Shown: positions 25,389 through 34,563 of the stretch, one piece after another
Position numbering within the stretch: the stretch's first letter is position 1
How the letters are laid out: each line of letters opens with the position of its first letter
Origin: Dyella sp. GSA-30
GTDB lineage: Bacteria > Pseudomonadota > Gammaproteobacteria > Xanthomonadales > Rhodanobacteraceae
Assembly: GCF_027924605.1 (NCBI RefSeq)
Contig: NZ_AP027042.1
Coordinates: 1,217,524-1,281,523, forward strand
Reading direction: 5' to 3'
DNA length: 64,000 bases
Notes under the pieces: generated by a model
What the model was told of the DNA's origin: nothing
Databases searched by the model: none
The model's input: the letters and a program-made list of their open reading frames with translations, nothing else
Position numbers and translations under genes: made by a program

Positions 25389-27704
25389 TCAGTCTTTCGG
25401 CGGATTCATCTGATAGTTCTTCGGCGGCTCTGCACCCATCAGGTTGCGCACGAAGTAATCCCAGCGCCGGCGCATCATGTACGTGCTGGCGGCGGCGTAG
25501 CCGTGATGCGCGTTGGGAATCATCACCAGGTCGAAGTCCTTGTTGGCTTTGATCAATGCATCGACCACCAGCAAGGTTTCGTACGGCGGCACGTTATCGT
25601 CCATGGTGCCGTGCGCCAGCATCAGATGGCCTTTCAGGTTCGCCGCAAACGACTGGTTGGCCTGCTTGTCGTAATTGGTGGTGCCATCGGGGTTCTTCTT
25701 CAGCAGACCCTGCCACTTCTCGGCCCAGTCGTCCTCGTAGTTGCGATTTTCGTGATTGCCGCTTTCGGCGATGCCCACCTTGAAGAAATCGGGATAGTGG
25801 AACATCGCGCCCACGGTGGCGTTGCCGCCGCCGGAGTGGCCCCAGATACCAACGCGATCGAGATCGATCCACGCATAGCGCTTGCCCAGCTCCTTCACAC
25901 CGGCCACCTGGTCGGGCAGGGTGTTGTCCTCGATGCGCTCGAAATAGGCATCGTGGAAGGCTTTTGAACGCCACGGCGTACCCATGCCGTCGATGGCCAC
26001 GACGATGAAGCCCAGCTCGGCGAGCGCCTGGTGATCGACGCGAGCGGCGCTGAAGCTGCGGCTGCCGACCGAACCGGTCTGCGGGCCGGGATAGACATAG
26101 TCGATGATCGGGTACTTCTTGTTCGGGTCGAAGTGCGTCGGCTTGAACATCAAGCCATACAGATCCGTCTTGCCGTCACGTCCCTTCACCGTGAACGGCT
26201 CCGGCGGCTTCCAGCCGGTGGCGGTCAGACGGCTGATATCAGCCTTGGCGATGTCGTGCAAGGTGTGGCCGTCGTTCGCATCGCGCAGCACCGTCATCGG
26301 TGCGGTGGTCGGCGTGGAGTACGCATCGGCGAAGTAGCGGCCATCGTCGGACAGGCTGATCGTATGGTCGGCTTTCTCCGGTGTCAGCAGTGTTTGGTGC
26401 TTGCCGTCGAAGCCGATCTTGTAGAACTGTTGATAGTACGGATCGACGCCGGCCTCTTTACCGACGCCACGGAACCAGATCGTGCGTGTGGCCGGATCGA
26501 CATGCAGCACCTGGGTGACGTTGCCTTCGCCATGGGTGATCTGCTGCTTGAGCTTGCCGGTCTTCAGGTCGTACAGATACAGCTGGCCCCAGCCGTCGCG
26601 CTCGCTGAACCAGATCGCCTCATTGGTGTCGGGCAGGTACTGCCAGTTCACCATGTCGTTGCCGCTTTCGTAATACGTCGCGACCTTTTCGTCGAACACA
26701 GTGCGTACCTTGCCGGTCTGCGGATCGGCGATGCGGAACCACTCCTGCCGGTGATCGCGCGAGGTGGACACGAACGCGAGGCTCTTGCTGTCCTTCGACC
26801 ACTTCACATCGTCCCAGCCACCGTCGCGGCCACAGCTGATGTCGTCGCACAGGCTGGAGCGATGCTGATCGGCCGGCATCTGCAGACGCACGACATGTTT
26901 GCCCGGTACATCGATGATCACGCGCTCGATCATCGTCACATCGGTATCGCCGACTAGCGGATACTTCCACTTTTCGAGTTTCGGATGGCCGACATTGGTC
27001 GAGACGAGATACATCTCACCGGTCTTGCGCTGGTCCTGCTGGAAGGTGGCGATCTTGCTGGAGTCGGGCGACCACACCAGGATTGCGGCGTCGGTGTGCT
27101 TCCAGCCGGCGTTGTCGGTGGCGTAGCCGAAGTCTTCCGCACCATCGGTGGTCAGCTGGGTTTCCTTGCCGGAGGCGACGTCGCGCACCCACAGGTTCCA
27201 GTTGCGGATAAACGCTTCGCTGCGTTTGTCCGGAGAGAGTACGCCGGGTTCCTTGTCCGACTTGACGGTGCAGCTATCGGCACTGGTCAGGTCGCACACG
27301 TAATGCTTGCCGCCCTTTTTTACGTCCAGACGGCCGTCGTCCAGGCGAGCGAACTCGGTCAGCATCAGCTTGTTCGCATCGACCGGTTTGCCCGAGGCCT
27401 TGCCGAGCGCCGCAGCCAGCTTGCCCTGGTCGAAGGCCGGCTCGGCCTTGCCGGTGGTCGCATCGACGCGCAGGTAGTGGTCGCCGCTGGCATCGTGGTC
27501 GCGATACCAGAAGTACGTGCCGTCCATCCAGTTGACGGTGGTAACGGCGTGGTCGACCAGCGGTGTCGCGTTGTACATCGCGAAACGTTCGGCCTGCGCG
27601 TAATCCTCGGTGCTGAGTTTGCTCGTCTGCGCCATGGCGGCGGTCGACAACGCGGTCAGGATCAGGGCGCCCAACAGACGCGGCGTGGCAATCATCGAAC
27701 CCAT
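25389..27704 (-). CDS. S9 family dipeptidyl-peptidase IV-like serine peptidase
   Basis: 771 residues from the ATG at 27704 with AGGGGA upstream; a second ATG three codons on is possible. A signal peptide ends near STAAMA-QT, so it is exported to the periplasm. The N-terminal two thirds form the beta-propeller domain; the C-terminal third is the alpha/beta hydrolase with Ser in GHSGGGNATVG, Asp in GTMDDNVPPYE and His in AHHGY. The order and length fit DPP-IV-type enzymes, which release X-Pro or X-Ala dipeptides. It ends convergent with the M56 operon. Confidence 0.93.
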   Translation of the reverse strand: MGSMIATPRLLGALILTALSTAAMAQTSKLSTEDYAQAERFAMYNATPLVDHAVTTVNWMDGTYFWYRDHDASGDHYLRVDATTGKAEPAFDQGKLAAALGKASGKPVDANKLMLTEFARLDDGRLDVKKGGKHYVCDLTSADSCTVKSDKEPGVLSPDKRSEAFIRNWNLWVRDVASGKETQLTTDGAEDFGYATDNAGWKHTDAAILVWSPDSSKIATFQQDQRKTGEMYLVSTNVGHPKLEKWKYPLVGDTDVTMIERVIIDVPGKHVVRLQMPADQHRSSLCDDISCGRDGGWDDVKWSKDSKSLAFVSTSRDHRQEWFRIADPQTGKVRTVFDEKVATYYESGNDMVNWQYLPDTNEAIWFSERDGWGQLYLYDLKTGKLKQQITHGEGNVTQVLHVDPATRTIWFRGVGKEAGVDPYYQQFYKIGFDGKHQTLLTPEKADHTISLSDDGRYFADAYSTPTTAPMTVLRDANDGHTLHDIAKADISRLTATGWKPPEPFTVKGRDGKTDLYGLMFKPTHFDPNKKYPIIDYVYPGPQTGSVGSRSFSAARVDHQALAELGFIVVAIDGMGTPWRSKAFHDAYFERIEDNTLPDQVAGVKELGKRYAWIDLDRVGIWGHSGGGNATVGAMFHYPDFFKVGIAESGNHENRNYEDDWAEKWQGLLKKNPDGTTNYDKQANQSFAANLKGHLMLAHGTMDDNVPPYETLLVVDALIKANKDFDLVMIPNAHHGYAAASTYMMRRRWDYFVRNLMGAEPPKNYQMNPPKD

Positions 27705-27879
27705 ACGGGCGGTTCCCCTTGCGGTTGATGCGGGCCGGGTAGGGCCTGCAATGGCTGGTACGTTCAAATCCCTCGATCCTAATCCCCCATCCACGGGGCG
27801 GACCCCTGCCGAAAGTCCTGCGACAGCACCGCGGTTCCGGCAAACTACGCGTTGCCCACCGAGATATCAGGAACCGCCT

Positions 27880-28275
27880 ATGAGCTCCGCCTTCCCCGAA
27901 GCCCGCTTGCTGGAAATGGTCTTCCCGGATCACACCAACCATCTGGGCACCCTGTTCGGCGGCCAGGCGCTGGCCTGGATGGATAAAGCGGCCTTTATCG
28001 TCGCCTCGCGCCATGCCCGCCGGATTGTCGTCACGGCCCGTTCGGAGGAAGTCAGCTTTCGCGTGCCCGTGCGCAAGGGGCAACTGGTCGAGCTGGTCGC
28101 CCGGGTGGTCAAGGTGGGCCGCAGTTCGATGTATGTGGAAGTGGAAATGACCGCCGAAGACCCGTTGACCGGCGATCGCCGCGTCTGCACGACGGGCCGC
28201 TTCGTCATGGTGGCGCTCGATTCCAATGGCACGCCGACCGACGTACCGCCGTTGCCCGGTGGCGACATCGTATGA
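27880..28275 (+). CDS. Acyl-CoA thioesterase, YciA-like hotdog fold
   Basis: 131 residues from the ATG at 27880. The single hotdog domain is recognisable: the N-terminal VFPDHTNHLGTLFGGQALAW with Asp/Asn near the active site and the central helix (WMDKAAFIVASRHA), then strands (GRSSMYVEVEM). YciA-type enzymes hydrolyse medium/short-chain acyl-CoA in the cytoplasm. Its TGA overlaps the ATG of the glutathione transferase gene (ATGA), so the two are translationally coupled. It is the first gene of this short operon. Confidence 0.9.
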   Translation: MSSAFPEARLLEMVFPDHTNHLGTLFGGQALAWMDKAAFIVASRHARRIVVTARSEEVSFRVPVRKGQLVELVARVVKVGRSSMYVEVEMTAEDPLTGDRRVCTTGRFVMVALDSNGTPTDVPPLPGGDIV

Positions 28276-29021
28276 ACTCGCTGACGGTCATCGGCAATTA
28301 CATTTCGCCGTACGTGCGCAAAGTGCTGGTGTGCCTGGAGCTCAAGGGACTGGCCTACGAGATCGACCCGATCACACCCTTCGTCGGTGACGATCGCTTC
28401 ACCGCACTCAACCCGTTGCGGCGGGTGCCGATATTGATCGACGGCGAGCTGGTGCTCAACGATTCCTCGGTGATCTGCCAGTACCTGGAAGACAAGTACC
28501 CGACGATGTCGATTTACCCTGTCGATATCGCCGATCGTGCGCGAGCTCGCTGGCTGGAGGAGTACGCCGATACACATCTGGCGAATCTGTTGATCTGGCG
28601 TTTGTTCTACCAGCTCGGCATCAAGCGCTATGTGTTTCGTGAAGCGACCGATGAAGCGATAGTCGCCAAGGCGCGCGAGGTGGATATTCCCGCGGCGCTG
28701 GATTATCTGGAAGGTTTCCTGCCCGCCGAAGGTTATCTGTATGGCGAGCTGTCGATCGCCGATATCAGCGTGGCGTCGTATTTCCGTACGGCATCGTTTG
28801 TCCGTTATGCGATCGACGCGGCACGTTGGCCGCGTGCTGCAGCGTTTGTTTCGCGTGTGCTGGCGCTGGCGCCGTTTCAGACACTGGCGCGCTATGAAGA
28901 TGCGATGTTGCGTTTGCCGCTCGGCGAGCAGCGCGGCGTGCTGGCCCAGATGGGTGCGCCGTTGACCGCCGAATCGATGGGGTCGGACGTGGCGCGGCAT
29001 GGTGTGGGCAGGTCGGACTAA
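28272..29021 (+). CDS. Glutathione S-transferase family protein
   Basis: 249 residues. The N-terminal thioredoxin-like domain is seen from SLTVIGNYISPYVRKVLVCL to the cis-Pro motif RRVPILIDGEL and NDSSVICQYLED (glutathione gamma-glutamyl contact). The C-terminal helical domain covers about 85-230. The catalytic Ser or Tyr is likely in YISPYVRK. It could detoxify electrophiles or act as a stress-linked GST; substrate unknown. Coupled to the thioesterase upstream and convergent with a LysR gene, the ends of which overlap by 4 bases. Confidence 0.9.
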   Translation: MNSLTVIGNYISPYVRKVLVCLELKGLAYEIDPITPFVGDDRFTALNPLRRVPILIDGELVLNDSSVICQYLEDKYPTMSIYPVDIADRARARWLEEYADTHLANLLIWRLFYQLGIKRYVFREATDEAIVAKAREVDIPAALDYLEGFLPAEGYLYGELSIADISVASYFRTASFVRYAIDAARWPRAAAFVSRVLALAPFQTLARYEDAMLRLPLGEQRGVLAQMGAPLTAESMGSDVARHGVGRSD

Positions 29022-29914
29022 ACCGTCGCCATCAACTCCACCAGCCAATCCACAAACACCCGCAACCGCGTCGGCAGCCGCTTCTGCTGCGGATACAACA
29101 CCGTCACCGGCAGTGTCGGCGGTGGCGACGCAGGCAGAATTTCGCGTAGCTGCCCTTTGACCAGATGCTCGCTGATCCGGTAGCGCGATAACTGCGCAAT
29201 CCCGAGCCCGGCAAGACAGGCCGCCATATAGGCGTCCGTACTGCTCACGGTAATCCGCCCCGGCAGCATCACGCCACGCTTCTTGCGGTTGACCAGAAAT
29301 TCCAGCGGTTCGGCGCGGCGCGTCGTCGGCGAGGCCCAGTTCACCGCAAGGTGACCTTCCTGCAGATCGGCAAGAATTTCCGGCACCCCATGTTTGCGCA
29401 GATAGGCTGCACTGGCCACGGTTATCTGGGGCAGCACGGCGACCCGTCGCCCGACCAGTTCCGAATCGGCCAGCTCGCCGATACGCAACACGCAATCGAC
29501 ACCCTCCTGCACCAGATTGACGAAGCGATCGCCGGTGCTGATGTCCAGCTCGATTTGCGGATACGCAGCGTAAAAGCTCGGTAAAGCGGGAATCACCATC
29601 ATGCGGGAAAGCGAAGCGGGCAGGTCGATGCGCAACCGGCCGCGCGGCCCCTGGACGGTATCGCGAAAACTTGCCTCGACCTCGTCCAGGTCGGTCAGCA
29701 GGCGCTGGCAGTGGGCGTAATACGTTTCGCCATCGCGCGTGACGTTGACGCGTCGGGTCGTACGCTGCAGCAGCTGCACGCCCAGCTCGGCCTCCAGCCG
29801 CTTGATCGTGTGAGTCAGCGTGGCGCGCGGCAGATTCATGTCATCGGCGGCAGCGGTGAAACTGCGCAGTTCGACGATACGGGCAAAGACGCGCATGGCG
29901 TGGAGACGGTCCAT
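29018..29914 (-). CDS. LysR-family transcriptional regulator
   Basis: 298 residues. N-terminal winged helix-turn-helix: [20 protein letters not shown] and [20 protein letters not shown] as recognition helix; then the effector domain. It belongs to the large DmlR/YafC-like branch, by the opening pattern. It is divergent from the aldo/keto reductase at 30021; a dyad (29942-29971) lies in the intergenic region, so control of that gene and of itself is likely. The inducer is unknown. Confidence 0.92.
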   Translation of the reverse strand: MDRLHAMRVFARIVELRSFTAAADDMNLPRATLTHTIKRLEAELGVQLLQRTTRRVNVTRDGETYYAHCQRLLTDLDEVEASFRDTVQGPRGRLRIDLPASLSRMMVIPALPSFYAAYPQIELDISTGDRFVNLVQEGVDCVLRIGELADSELVGRRVAVLPQITVASAAYLRKHGVPEILADLQEGHLAVNWASPTTRRAEPLEFLVNRKKRGVMLPGRITVSSTDAYMAACLAGLGIAQLSRYRISEHLVKGQLREILPASPPPTLPVTVLYPQQKRLPTRLRVFVDWLVELMATV

Positions 29915-29941
29915 GGCGATTATTTATCAGGATGAAACAGA

Positions 29942-29971
29942 CTTGTCGATTATTGAGTATTTATCGACAAG
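29942..29971. promoter_or_regulatory. Long dyad between LysR and aldo/keto reductase genes
   Basis: CTTGTCGAT (29942-29950) and ATCGACAAG (29963-29971) are perfect 9-bp arms 12 bases apart, 28 bases from the LysR start. This is consistent with an operator bound by the divergent LysR protein. Confidence 0.5.
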
Positions 29972-30020
29972 CCGATTGAGCGAAAAATGCACAGGTCTTC
30001 CCCACCTCAAGAGAGAACCC

Positions 30021-31028
30021 ATGCTCGACACTCAACTGGAACAACGTCCGCTCGGTACGCAAGGTTTGAAGGTGTCCGCCCAAGGCCTGGGTTGCATGGG
30101 CATGAGCGAGTTCTACGGCGCATTCGACGATGCCGAGTCGATCGCCACCCTTCACCGTGCGCTGGAACTGGGCGTCAATTTTCTCGACACCTCCGATGCC
30201 TACGGTCCGCATACCAATGAAGTGCTGGTCGGCAAGACCATTCGCGACCGCCGCGACAGCGTGGTATTGGCGACCAAGTTCGGCCTCACACGTGACCCGA
30301 ACAACGCGCAGGCACGTGGCGTCAATGGTCGCCCCGAGTATGTTCGCGAGGCTTGCGATGCGAGCCTGAAACGGCTGGGGCTCGACCATATCGACCTGTA
30401 CTACCAGCATCGCGTCGATCTGGACGTGCCGATCGAAGAGACCGTGGGTGCCATGGCCGAACTGGTCAAGGCGGGCAAGGTGCGTTACCTCGGCCTTTCC
30501 GAAGCGGGCGCCAAGACCATCGAGCGTGCGCATGCCGTGCACCCGATCAGTGCCTTGCAGGTCGAGTACTCGTTGTGGACGCGTGATCCCGAGAACAACG
30601 GCATGCTCGACACCTGCCGCCGTCTGGGGATCGGTCTTGTTGCCTACTCGCCACTTGGTCGTGGTTTCCTCACCGGGCAGATCACCACGCCTGACGACTT
30701 CGATGCCGACGACTATCGTCGCAACAGCCCGCGCTTCCAGGGCGAGAACTTCACGCGCAATCTCGAACTGGTCGGCAAGGTGAAGGCGTTGGCCGAACGC
30801 AAGGGCTGTACGCCGGGCCAGCTCGCGCTTGCATGGGTGTTGGCGCAAGGCAAGGACATCGTTCCGATTCCGGGCACCAAGCGCCGCAAGTATCTCGAAG
30901 AAAATGTCGCTGCATGCAACGTGCATTTCAGCGACGAGGAATTGCGCGATATCGAGGCGACGTTTCCTGCAGACGTAGCCGCCGGTACGCGTTATCCGGA
31001 AGCGATGATGCGTAGAGTCAACGTGTAG
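30021..31028 (+). CDS. Aldo/keto reductase
   Basis: 335 residues from the ATG at 30021 (a longer frame runs back into the LysR gene). The AKR catalytic tetrad is visible: Asp and Tyr in [14 protein letters not shown], Lys in VLATKFGL and His in YYQHRVD. NADPH-binding residues are in the C-terminal [14 protein letters not shown] segment. The sequence is close to the AKR13-like group that reduces quinones, aldehydes and ketones in the cytoplasm. It is divergent from a LysR regulator, which probably induces it. Confidence 0.93.
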   Translation: MLDTQLEQRPLGTQGLKVSAQGLGCMGMSEFYGAFDDAESIATLHRALELGVNFLDTSDAYGPHTNEVLVGKTIRDRRDSVVLATKFGLTRDPNNAQARGVNGRPEYVREACDASLKRLGLDHIDLYYQHRVDLDVPIEETVGAMAELVKAGKVRYLGLSEAGAKTIERAHAVHPISALQVEYSLWTRDPENNGMLDTCRRLGIGLVAYSPLGRGFLTGQITTPDDFDADDYRRNSPRFQGENFTRNLELVGKVKALAERKGCTPGQLALAWVLAQGKDIVPIPGTKRRKYLEENVAACNVHFSDEELRDIEATFPADVAAGTRYPEAMMRRVNV

Positions 31029-31031
31029 CTC

Positions 31032-31103
31032 TTTGTAGGAGCGACTTCAGTCGCGACAGGCCGTGACGTAACCATGGGTCGCGGCTAAAGCCGCTCTTAC
31101 AAA
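31032..31103. repeat. Imperfect palindromic (REP-like) element
   Basis: TTTGTAGGAGCGACTTCAG at the left and its near-inverse at the right (CCGCTCTTACAAA end) form 26-bp arms with three or four mismatches. The same TTTGTAGGAGCGACTTCAG start occurs at 39304, so this is a dispersed intergenic repeat. It sits right after the aldo/keto reductase stop. Confidence 0.7.
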
Positions 31104-31130
31104 CTCGCGCGCTCTTTCGGACTCTCCTTG

Positions 31131-31159
31131 AAAAGCCCCGGCATCGTCCGGGGCTTTTT
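31131..31159 (+). terminator. Intrinsic terminator
   Basis: GCCCCGG-catcgt-CCGGGGC with AAAA before and TTTTT after; a typical strong terminator 100 bases after the aldo/keto reductase stop. Confidence 0.88.
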
Positions 31160-31224
31160 CATGTGTTACGTGATTACATTCCACAATCCATGCAAGCAAA
31201 AAAAGCCGGAGTAGAATCCGCACC

Positions 31225-31410
31225 GTTGTCATCGCAGGGCGCGCGTGGGGTGCGCTTATGAAGGCTACATTGAACATCTTCCATCGCCTCGATCCAGTCG
31301 GCCGCAACATGCGGCGTGTGATCGCTCCCACGGGCTAGGGGCCCTTCCGACGAACGAGAAGCCACCGCGGCGCAGCGCGCCGTGCATGTGTTCGTTCCTA
31401 TCTTTCTTTT
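31225..31410 (+). other. Gene-free leader with possible RNA structure
   Basis: The 328 bases between the terminator at 31159 and the gene at 31489 hold no credible gene. Within it CGGCGC-AGC-GCGCCG (31368-31382) is a perfect hairpin, enclosed by GAACGA (31352-31357) and TCGTTC (31392-31397), and followed by a T-rich run (31399-31410). This could be a small RNA end, an attenuator or a structured leader for the SPFH operon. I do not recognise a known riboswitch class. Confidence 0.3.
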
Positions 31411-31488
31411 AACCGACATGGCGAAGCGCCAGGGCTTCGTGCGCCTCTACGTCATGCGAAACACCGTTACGTCGTCTATGGAGAAATC

Positions 31489-31692
31489 ATGAAGGCATCG
31501 TTCTGGCGTGTGTTCAACAAACCCTGGTGGTTTGTGGCTTGTCTCGTGTTCTACGTGGGCTTTGTCGGTCCGCGGCTGATTTCGTCGCAGGACACGTTTG
31601 CGGTGATCGGCGGTCTTGCGTTGCTGGTTCTGCTCATCGTCTGGGCCTACCAGCTCTTTGTCCACATGCTTCGTCACAAGGATTGGAAATAA
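31489..31692 (+). CDS. Small inner-membrane protein, two TM helices
   Basis: 67 residues, with two clear membrane helices (about 12-29, WWFVACLVFYVGFVGPRL, and 37-59, FAVIGGLALLVLLIVWAYQLFV) and a charged C-terminus (RHKDWK). Its start is preceded by GGAG. The SPFH lipoprotein gene begins 3 bases after the stop, so the two are surely cotranscribed, and the protein may anchor or regulate the SPFH assembly. I do not recognise the family. Confidence 0.75.
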   Translation: MKASFWRVFNKPWWFVACLVFYVGFVGPRLISSQDTFAVIGGLALLVLLIVWAYQLFVHMLRHKDWK

Positions 31693-31695
31693 GTC

Positions 31696-32571
31696 ATGAA
31701 ACGTCTGTCCAAAATCACGTTGTTGCTCTCCTCGCTTGCCTTGCTGGCCGCCTGCGACAAGGTGCCGTCGGGCAACGTCGGTGTGAAGTTCCAGATGTAC
31801 GGCGACGGCAAGGGCGCTTTGCAGGAGCTTCCGCCGGGTCGTTACTGGGTGGGTTGGGGTTACGAGCTTTACACCTTCCCGACCTTCACCCAGACCTATA
31901 CGTTCACCCGTTCGAGCAACGAGGGTCGCGCCGTCGATGAGTCGATCAGTTTCCAGACCGCGCAGGGCCTGACGGTTAACGCGGACGTGGGTATCACGTA
32001 TCACATCGATCCGAGCAAGGTCACGTTGATCTTTCAGAAGTACCGCAAGGGCATCGACGAGATCACCGACGTCTACCTGCGCAACATGATTCGCGACGCG
32101 CTGGTCAAGGAAGCCTCCAGCCTGGACATCGAATCGGTTTACGGCAAGGGCAAGGCCAGCCTGGTCGAGTCAGTGCAGAAAGATGTGACCGACGAGGTCG
32201 GCCCGGTCGGTATCGTGGTCGAGAAGATCTACTGGGTTGGCGAGTTGCGACTGCCTGAAAACGTCGTGCAATCGATCAATGCAAAAATCCAGGCGACCCA
32301 GATGGCCGAGCAACGCCAGAACGAGGTGGCGCAAGCTCAAGCCGAAGCGCAGAAGGTCGAGGCCGAAGCACAAGGCAAGGCGCAGGCGCAGGTGACCATT
32401 GCCGAAGCGGAGGCCAAGGCGATTTCGCTGAAGGGCGATGCGTTGCGGCAGAACCCGAACGTGTTGCAGATGTCGGCGATCGAGAAATGGAACGGCGAAC
32501 TGCCGACGTACTACGGTAGCGGCGTCCTGCCGTTTCTGAATCTGGGCGCGCAGGGTAGCGTCGCCAAATAA
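31696..32571 (+). CDS. SPFH/prohibitin-domain lipoprotein
   Basis: 291 residues. The signal ends in a lipobox (LLAACDK, Cys20); +2 is Asp, which in enterobacteria is an inner-membrane retention signal. The SPFH (band 7) domain follows (about 25-210, starting GNVGVKFQMYGDGK), and a long Ala/Glu/Gln-rich coiled coil comes after it (about 205-255, with AQAEAQKVEAEAQGK). SPFH proteins form large ring-shaped assemblies that organise membrane domains and proteases. An SPFH protein attached as a lipoprotein on the periplasmic side is unusual. Cotranscribed with the small membrane protein upstream. Confidence 0.85.
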   Translation: MKRLSKITLLLSSLALLAACDKVPSGNVGVKFQMYGDGKGALQELPPGRYWVGWGYELYTFPTFTQTYTFTRSSNEGRAVDESISFQTAQGLTVNADVGITYHIDPSKVTLIFQKYRKGIDEITDVYLRNMIRDALVKEASSLDIESVYGKGKASLVESVQKDVTDEVGPVGIVVEKIYWVGELRLPENVVQSINAKIQATQMAEQRQNEVAQAQAEAQKVEAEAQGKAQAQVTIAEAEAKAISLKGDALRQNPNVLQMSAIEKWNGELPTYYGSGVLPFLNLGAQGSVAK

Positions 32572-32732
32572 AATCGCATGTTTTTGCGGAGCGGCGGTGG
32601 AACACTTCGGCGTTTTTCAAGCCTCCGCTCCGGCACTGTCTGCAAGGTGAACGCCGCCGCACGATGGGCCGGCGTTCATTGAACCGGCAGTCGGCGCCCC
32701 TATCATCTCCGTACTCCACAGGTAGATTTGCC

Positions 32733-33395
32733 ATGACCCCGCAAGAACAACAGCTACTCGAAGACTTCCTGCAACGTCTCTCCGCTGTGAGCGGCGTCAG
32801 CAAGGACCCGCAGGCCGATGCACTGATCCAGCAGCAGCTCGCCGGTCACCCCGATGCGCTCTATCTGCTGGTGCAGCGCAGCCTGTTGCAGCAACACGCA
32901 CTCGATAGCGCCAAGGCGCAGATCGCCCAGCTGCAGGCACAGACAGGTGCGCAGCAAGGCGGCGGCAGCTTCCTCGGCGGCCAGTCGGCCTGGAATCAAC
33001 CGCAGCAGCAGGTACCTCCGCCCATGCCGCCGCAGCAAGCCCCCGCGCCGGGTTGGCGTGAGCGTCTGTTTGGCGGCGGTGCTGCCCCGCAGCCGCAACA
33101 AGGTGGCGCACCGAGCTTCCTGGCCAGTGCGGCGACGACCGCGGCCGGTGTCGCCGGCGGCATGTTCCTGTTCGACGGTATCGAAAGCTTGATGGGTGGC
33201 CATCATGGCGGCGGCCTGTTCGGTGGCGGAAGCCAGCCGCAGGTGATCGAGAACGTTACCGAGAACAATTTCTACGACGATGGCAATCGTCCGTCAGGCA
33301 ACGACAACTTCGCCTCGACGAATAACGATTTCAACAGCGATTTCGCCGATAACGACTTCGACGACAGCAATTTCGACGACAGCAGCTGGTCGTAA
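32733..33395 (+). CDS. DUF2076 domain protein
   Basis: 220 residues from the ATG at 32733. The N-terminal half is the DUF2076 helical domain (MTPQEQQLLEDFLQRLS to QIAQLQAQ). The middle is Gln/Pro-rich with a hydrophobic Ala/Gly segment around 135-155, and the tail is Asn/Asp/Phe-rich and very acidic (DFNSDFADNDFDDSNFDD). The family has no assigned function; it is often periplasmic. It stands alone in front of a bidirectional terminator. Confidence 0.85.
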   Translation: MTPQEQQLLEDFLQRLSAVSGVSKDPQADALIQQQLAGHPDALYLLVQRSLLQQHALDSAKAQIAQLQAQTGAQQGGGSFLGGQSAWNQPQQQVPPPMPPQQAPAPGWRERLFGGGAAPQPQQGGAPSFLASAATTAAGVAGGMFLFDGIESLMGGHHGGGLFGGGSQPQVIENVTENNFYDDGNRPSGNDNFASTNNDFNSDFADNDFDDSNFDDSSWS

Positions 33396-33405
33396 GCCAC
33401 ATAAA

Positions 33406-33435
33406 AAACGGAGAACCCGAAAGGGTTCTCCGTTT
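33406..33435. terminator. Bidirectional intrinsic terminator
   Basis: AAACGGAGAACCC and GGGTTCTCCGTTT pair over 13 bp with a GAAA loop. It lies between the DUF2076 gene and the convergent nrdB end and can serve both. Confidence 0.9.
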
Positions 33436-33470
33436 GACTGTCTAAGGCAGCCGAATCCAGGCTGCCCGTC

Positions 33471-34493
33471 TTAGAACGACATATCGAACGCCACTTCGCC
33501 CTGCACGCCGACCTGGTAGGCCGATACGCGCCGTTCGAAGAAGTTGGTCACTTCCTGCACATCCTGCAGATCCATGAAGTCGAACGGGTTCTTGGTGCCG
33601 TACTTCTTGGGCAGGTCGAGCTGGACCAGGCGCTGGTCAGCGCAGTACTCGAGGTACTGGCGCATGTCGTTGACCGAAAGGCCAGCGACGCCGCCGGACA
33701 GCACGTCGGACGCGAACTGCGTTTCGCAGGCGATGGCATCTTCCATCATCTGCTCGATCTGCGTGCGCATCGCGTCATCGAACAATTCGGGTTCTTCTTC
33801 GCGCACCTTGCGCACCACCGCGAACGCAAACGCCATATGGCCGCTTTCGTCGCGGAACACCCAGTTGGTGCCCGAGGCCAAGCCATGCAGCAGGCCGCGC
33901 GAACGCAGGAAGTAGACATAGGCGAAGGCGGCATAGAAGAACAGGCCTTCGATGCACGCGGCGAAGCAGATCAGGTTGAGCAGGAACTGACGACGCTGTT
34001 CCTTGGTTTCCAGGCGCTGCACGTTCTGGATCGAGTCGATCCACTTGAAGCAGAACTCGCCCTTCTGGCGGATCGAAGGAATGTTCTCGATCGCGTCGAA
34101 GGCCTTGTTGCGCTCGGCCGGGTCGGGAATATAGGTATCGAGCAAGGTGAGATAGAACTGCACGTGCAGCGCTTCTTCGTACAGCTGGCGCGACAGATAC
34201 ATGCGCGCTTCGGGCGCATTGATGTGCTGGTAGAGATTGAGCACCAGGTTATTGGAAACGATGGTGTCGCCGGTGGCGAAGAACGCGACCAGGCGATGAA
34301 TCAGATGACGATCCGCGTCGGACATCTTCGACTTGAGGTCGGTGACGTCGAGCGAAAAATCGACTTCGTCCACCGTCCAGGTGTTCTTGATCGCATTGCG
34401 ATACATCTCGTAGAACTCGGGGTAGCGCATGGGGCGCAAGGTGAGTTCGAAGCCCGGGTCGAGGATGTGTTGTGGTTTGTTTTGGTTCGACAT
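33471..34493 (-). CDS. nrdB: Ribonucleotide reductase small subunit NrdB (class Ia)
   Basis: 340 residues. The small subunit holds the di-iron centre and the tyrosyl radical for the large subunit. Visible ligands: Asp76 (TGDTIV), Glu107 and His110 (EEALHVQFY), radical Tyr114 in the same motif, then Glu in CIEGLFFYA and Glu/His in DESGHMAF. The C-terminal tail (GEVAFDMSF) should dock into NrdA. It is downstream of nrdA by 70 bases on the minus strand; the pair share the B12-regulated promoter at 37430. Aerobic, oxygen-dependent enzyme. Confidence 0.95.
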   Translation of the reverse strand: MSNQNKPQHILDPGFELTLRPMRYPEFYEMYRNAIKNTWTVDEVDFSLDVTDLKSKMSDADRHLIHRLVAFFATGDTIVSNNLVLNLYQHINAPEARMYLSRQLYEEALHVQFYLTLLDTYIPDPAERNKAFDAIENIPSIRQKGEFCFKWIDSIQNVQRLETKEQRRQFLLNLICFAACIEGLFFYAAFAYVYFLRSRGLLHGLASGTNWVFRDESGHMAFAFAVVRKVREEEPELFDDAMRTQIEQMMEDAIACETQFASDVLSGGVAGLSVNDMRQYLEYCADQRLVQLDLPKKYGTKNPFDFMDLQDVQEVTNFFERRVSAYQVGVQGEVAFDMSF

Positions 34494-34563
34494 GGGTGGC
34501 CTTCAAATTCATGGACGTGTTGCAAGACGCCGGCCCCGGCGTTAGCCGGGGCGGCGTGAGGTT

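Noticed and set aside
31225-31410. Known riboswitch upstream of the SPFH operon
   Set aside because: I compared it by eye with yybP-ykoY, mini-ykkC and cyclic-di-GMP types and found no conserved core; it is kept only as possible structure.
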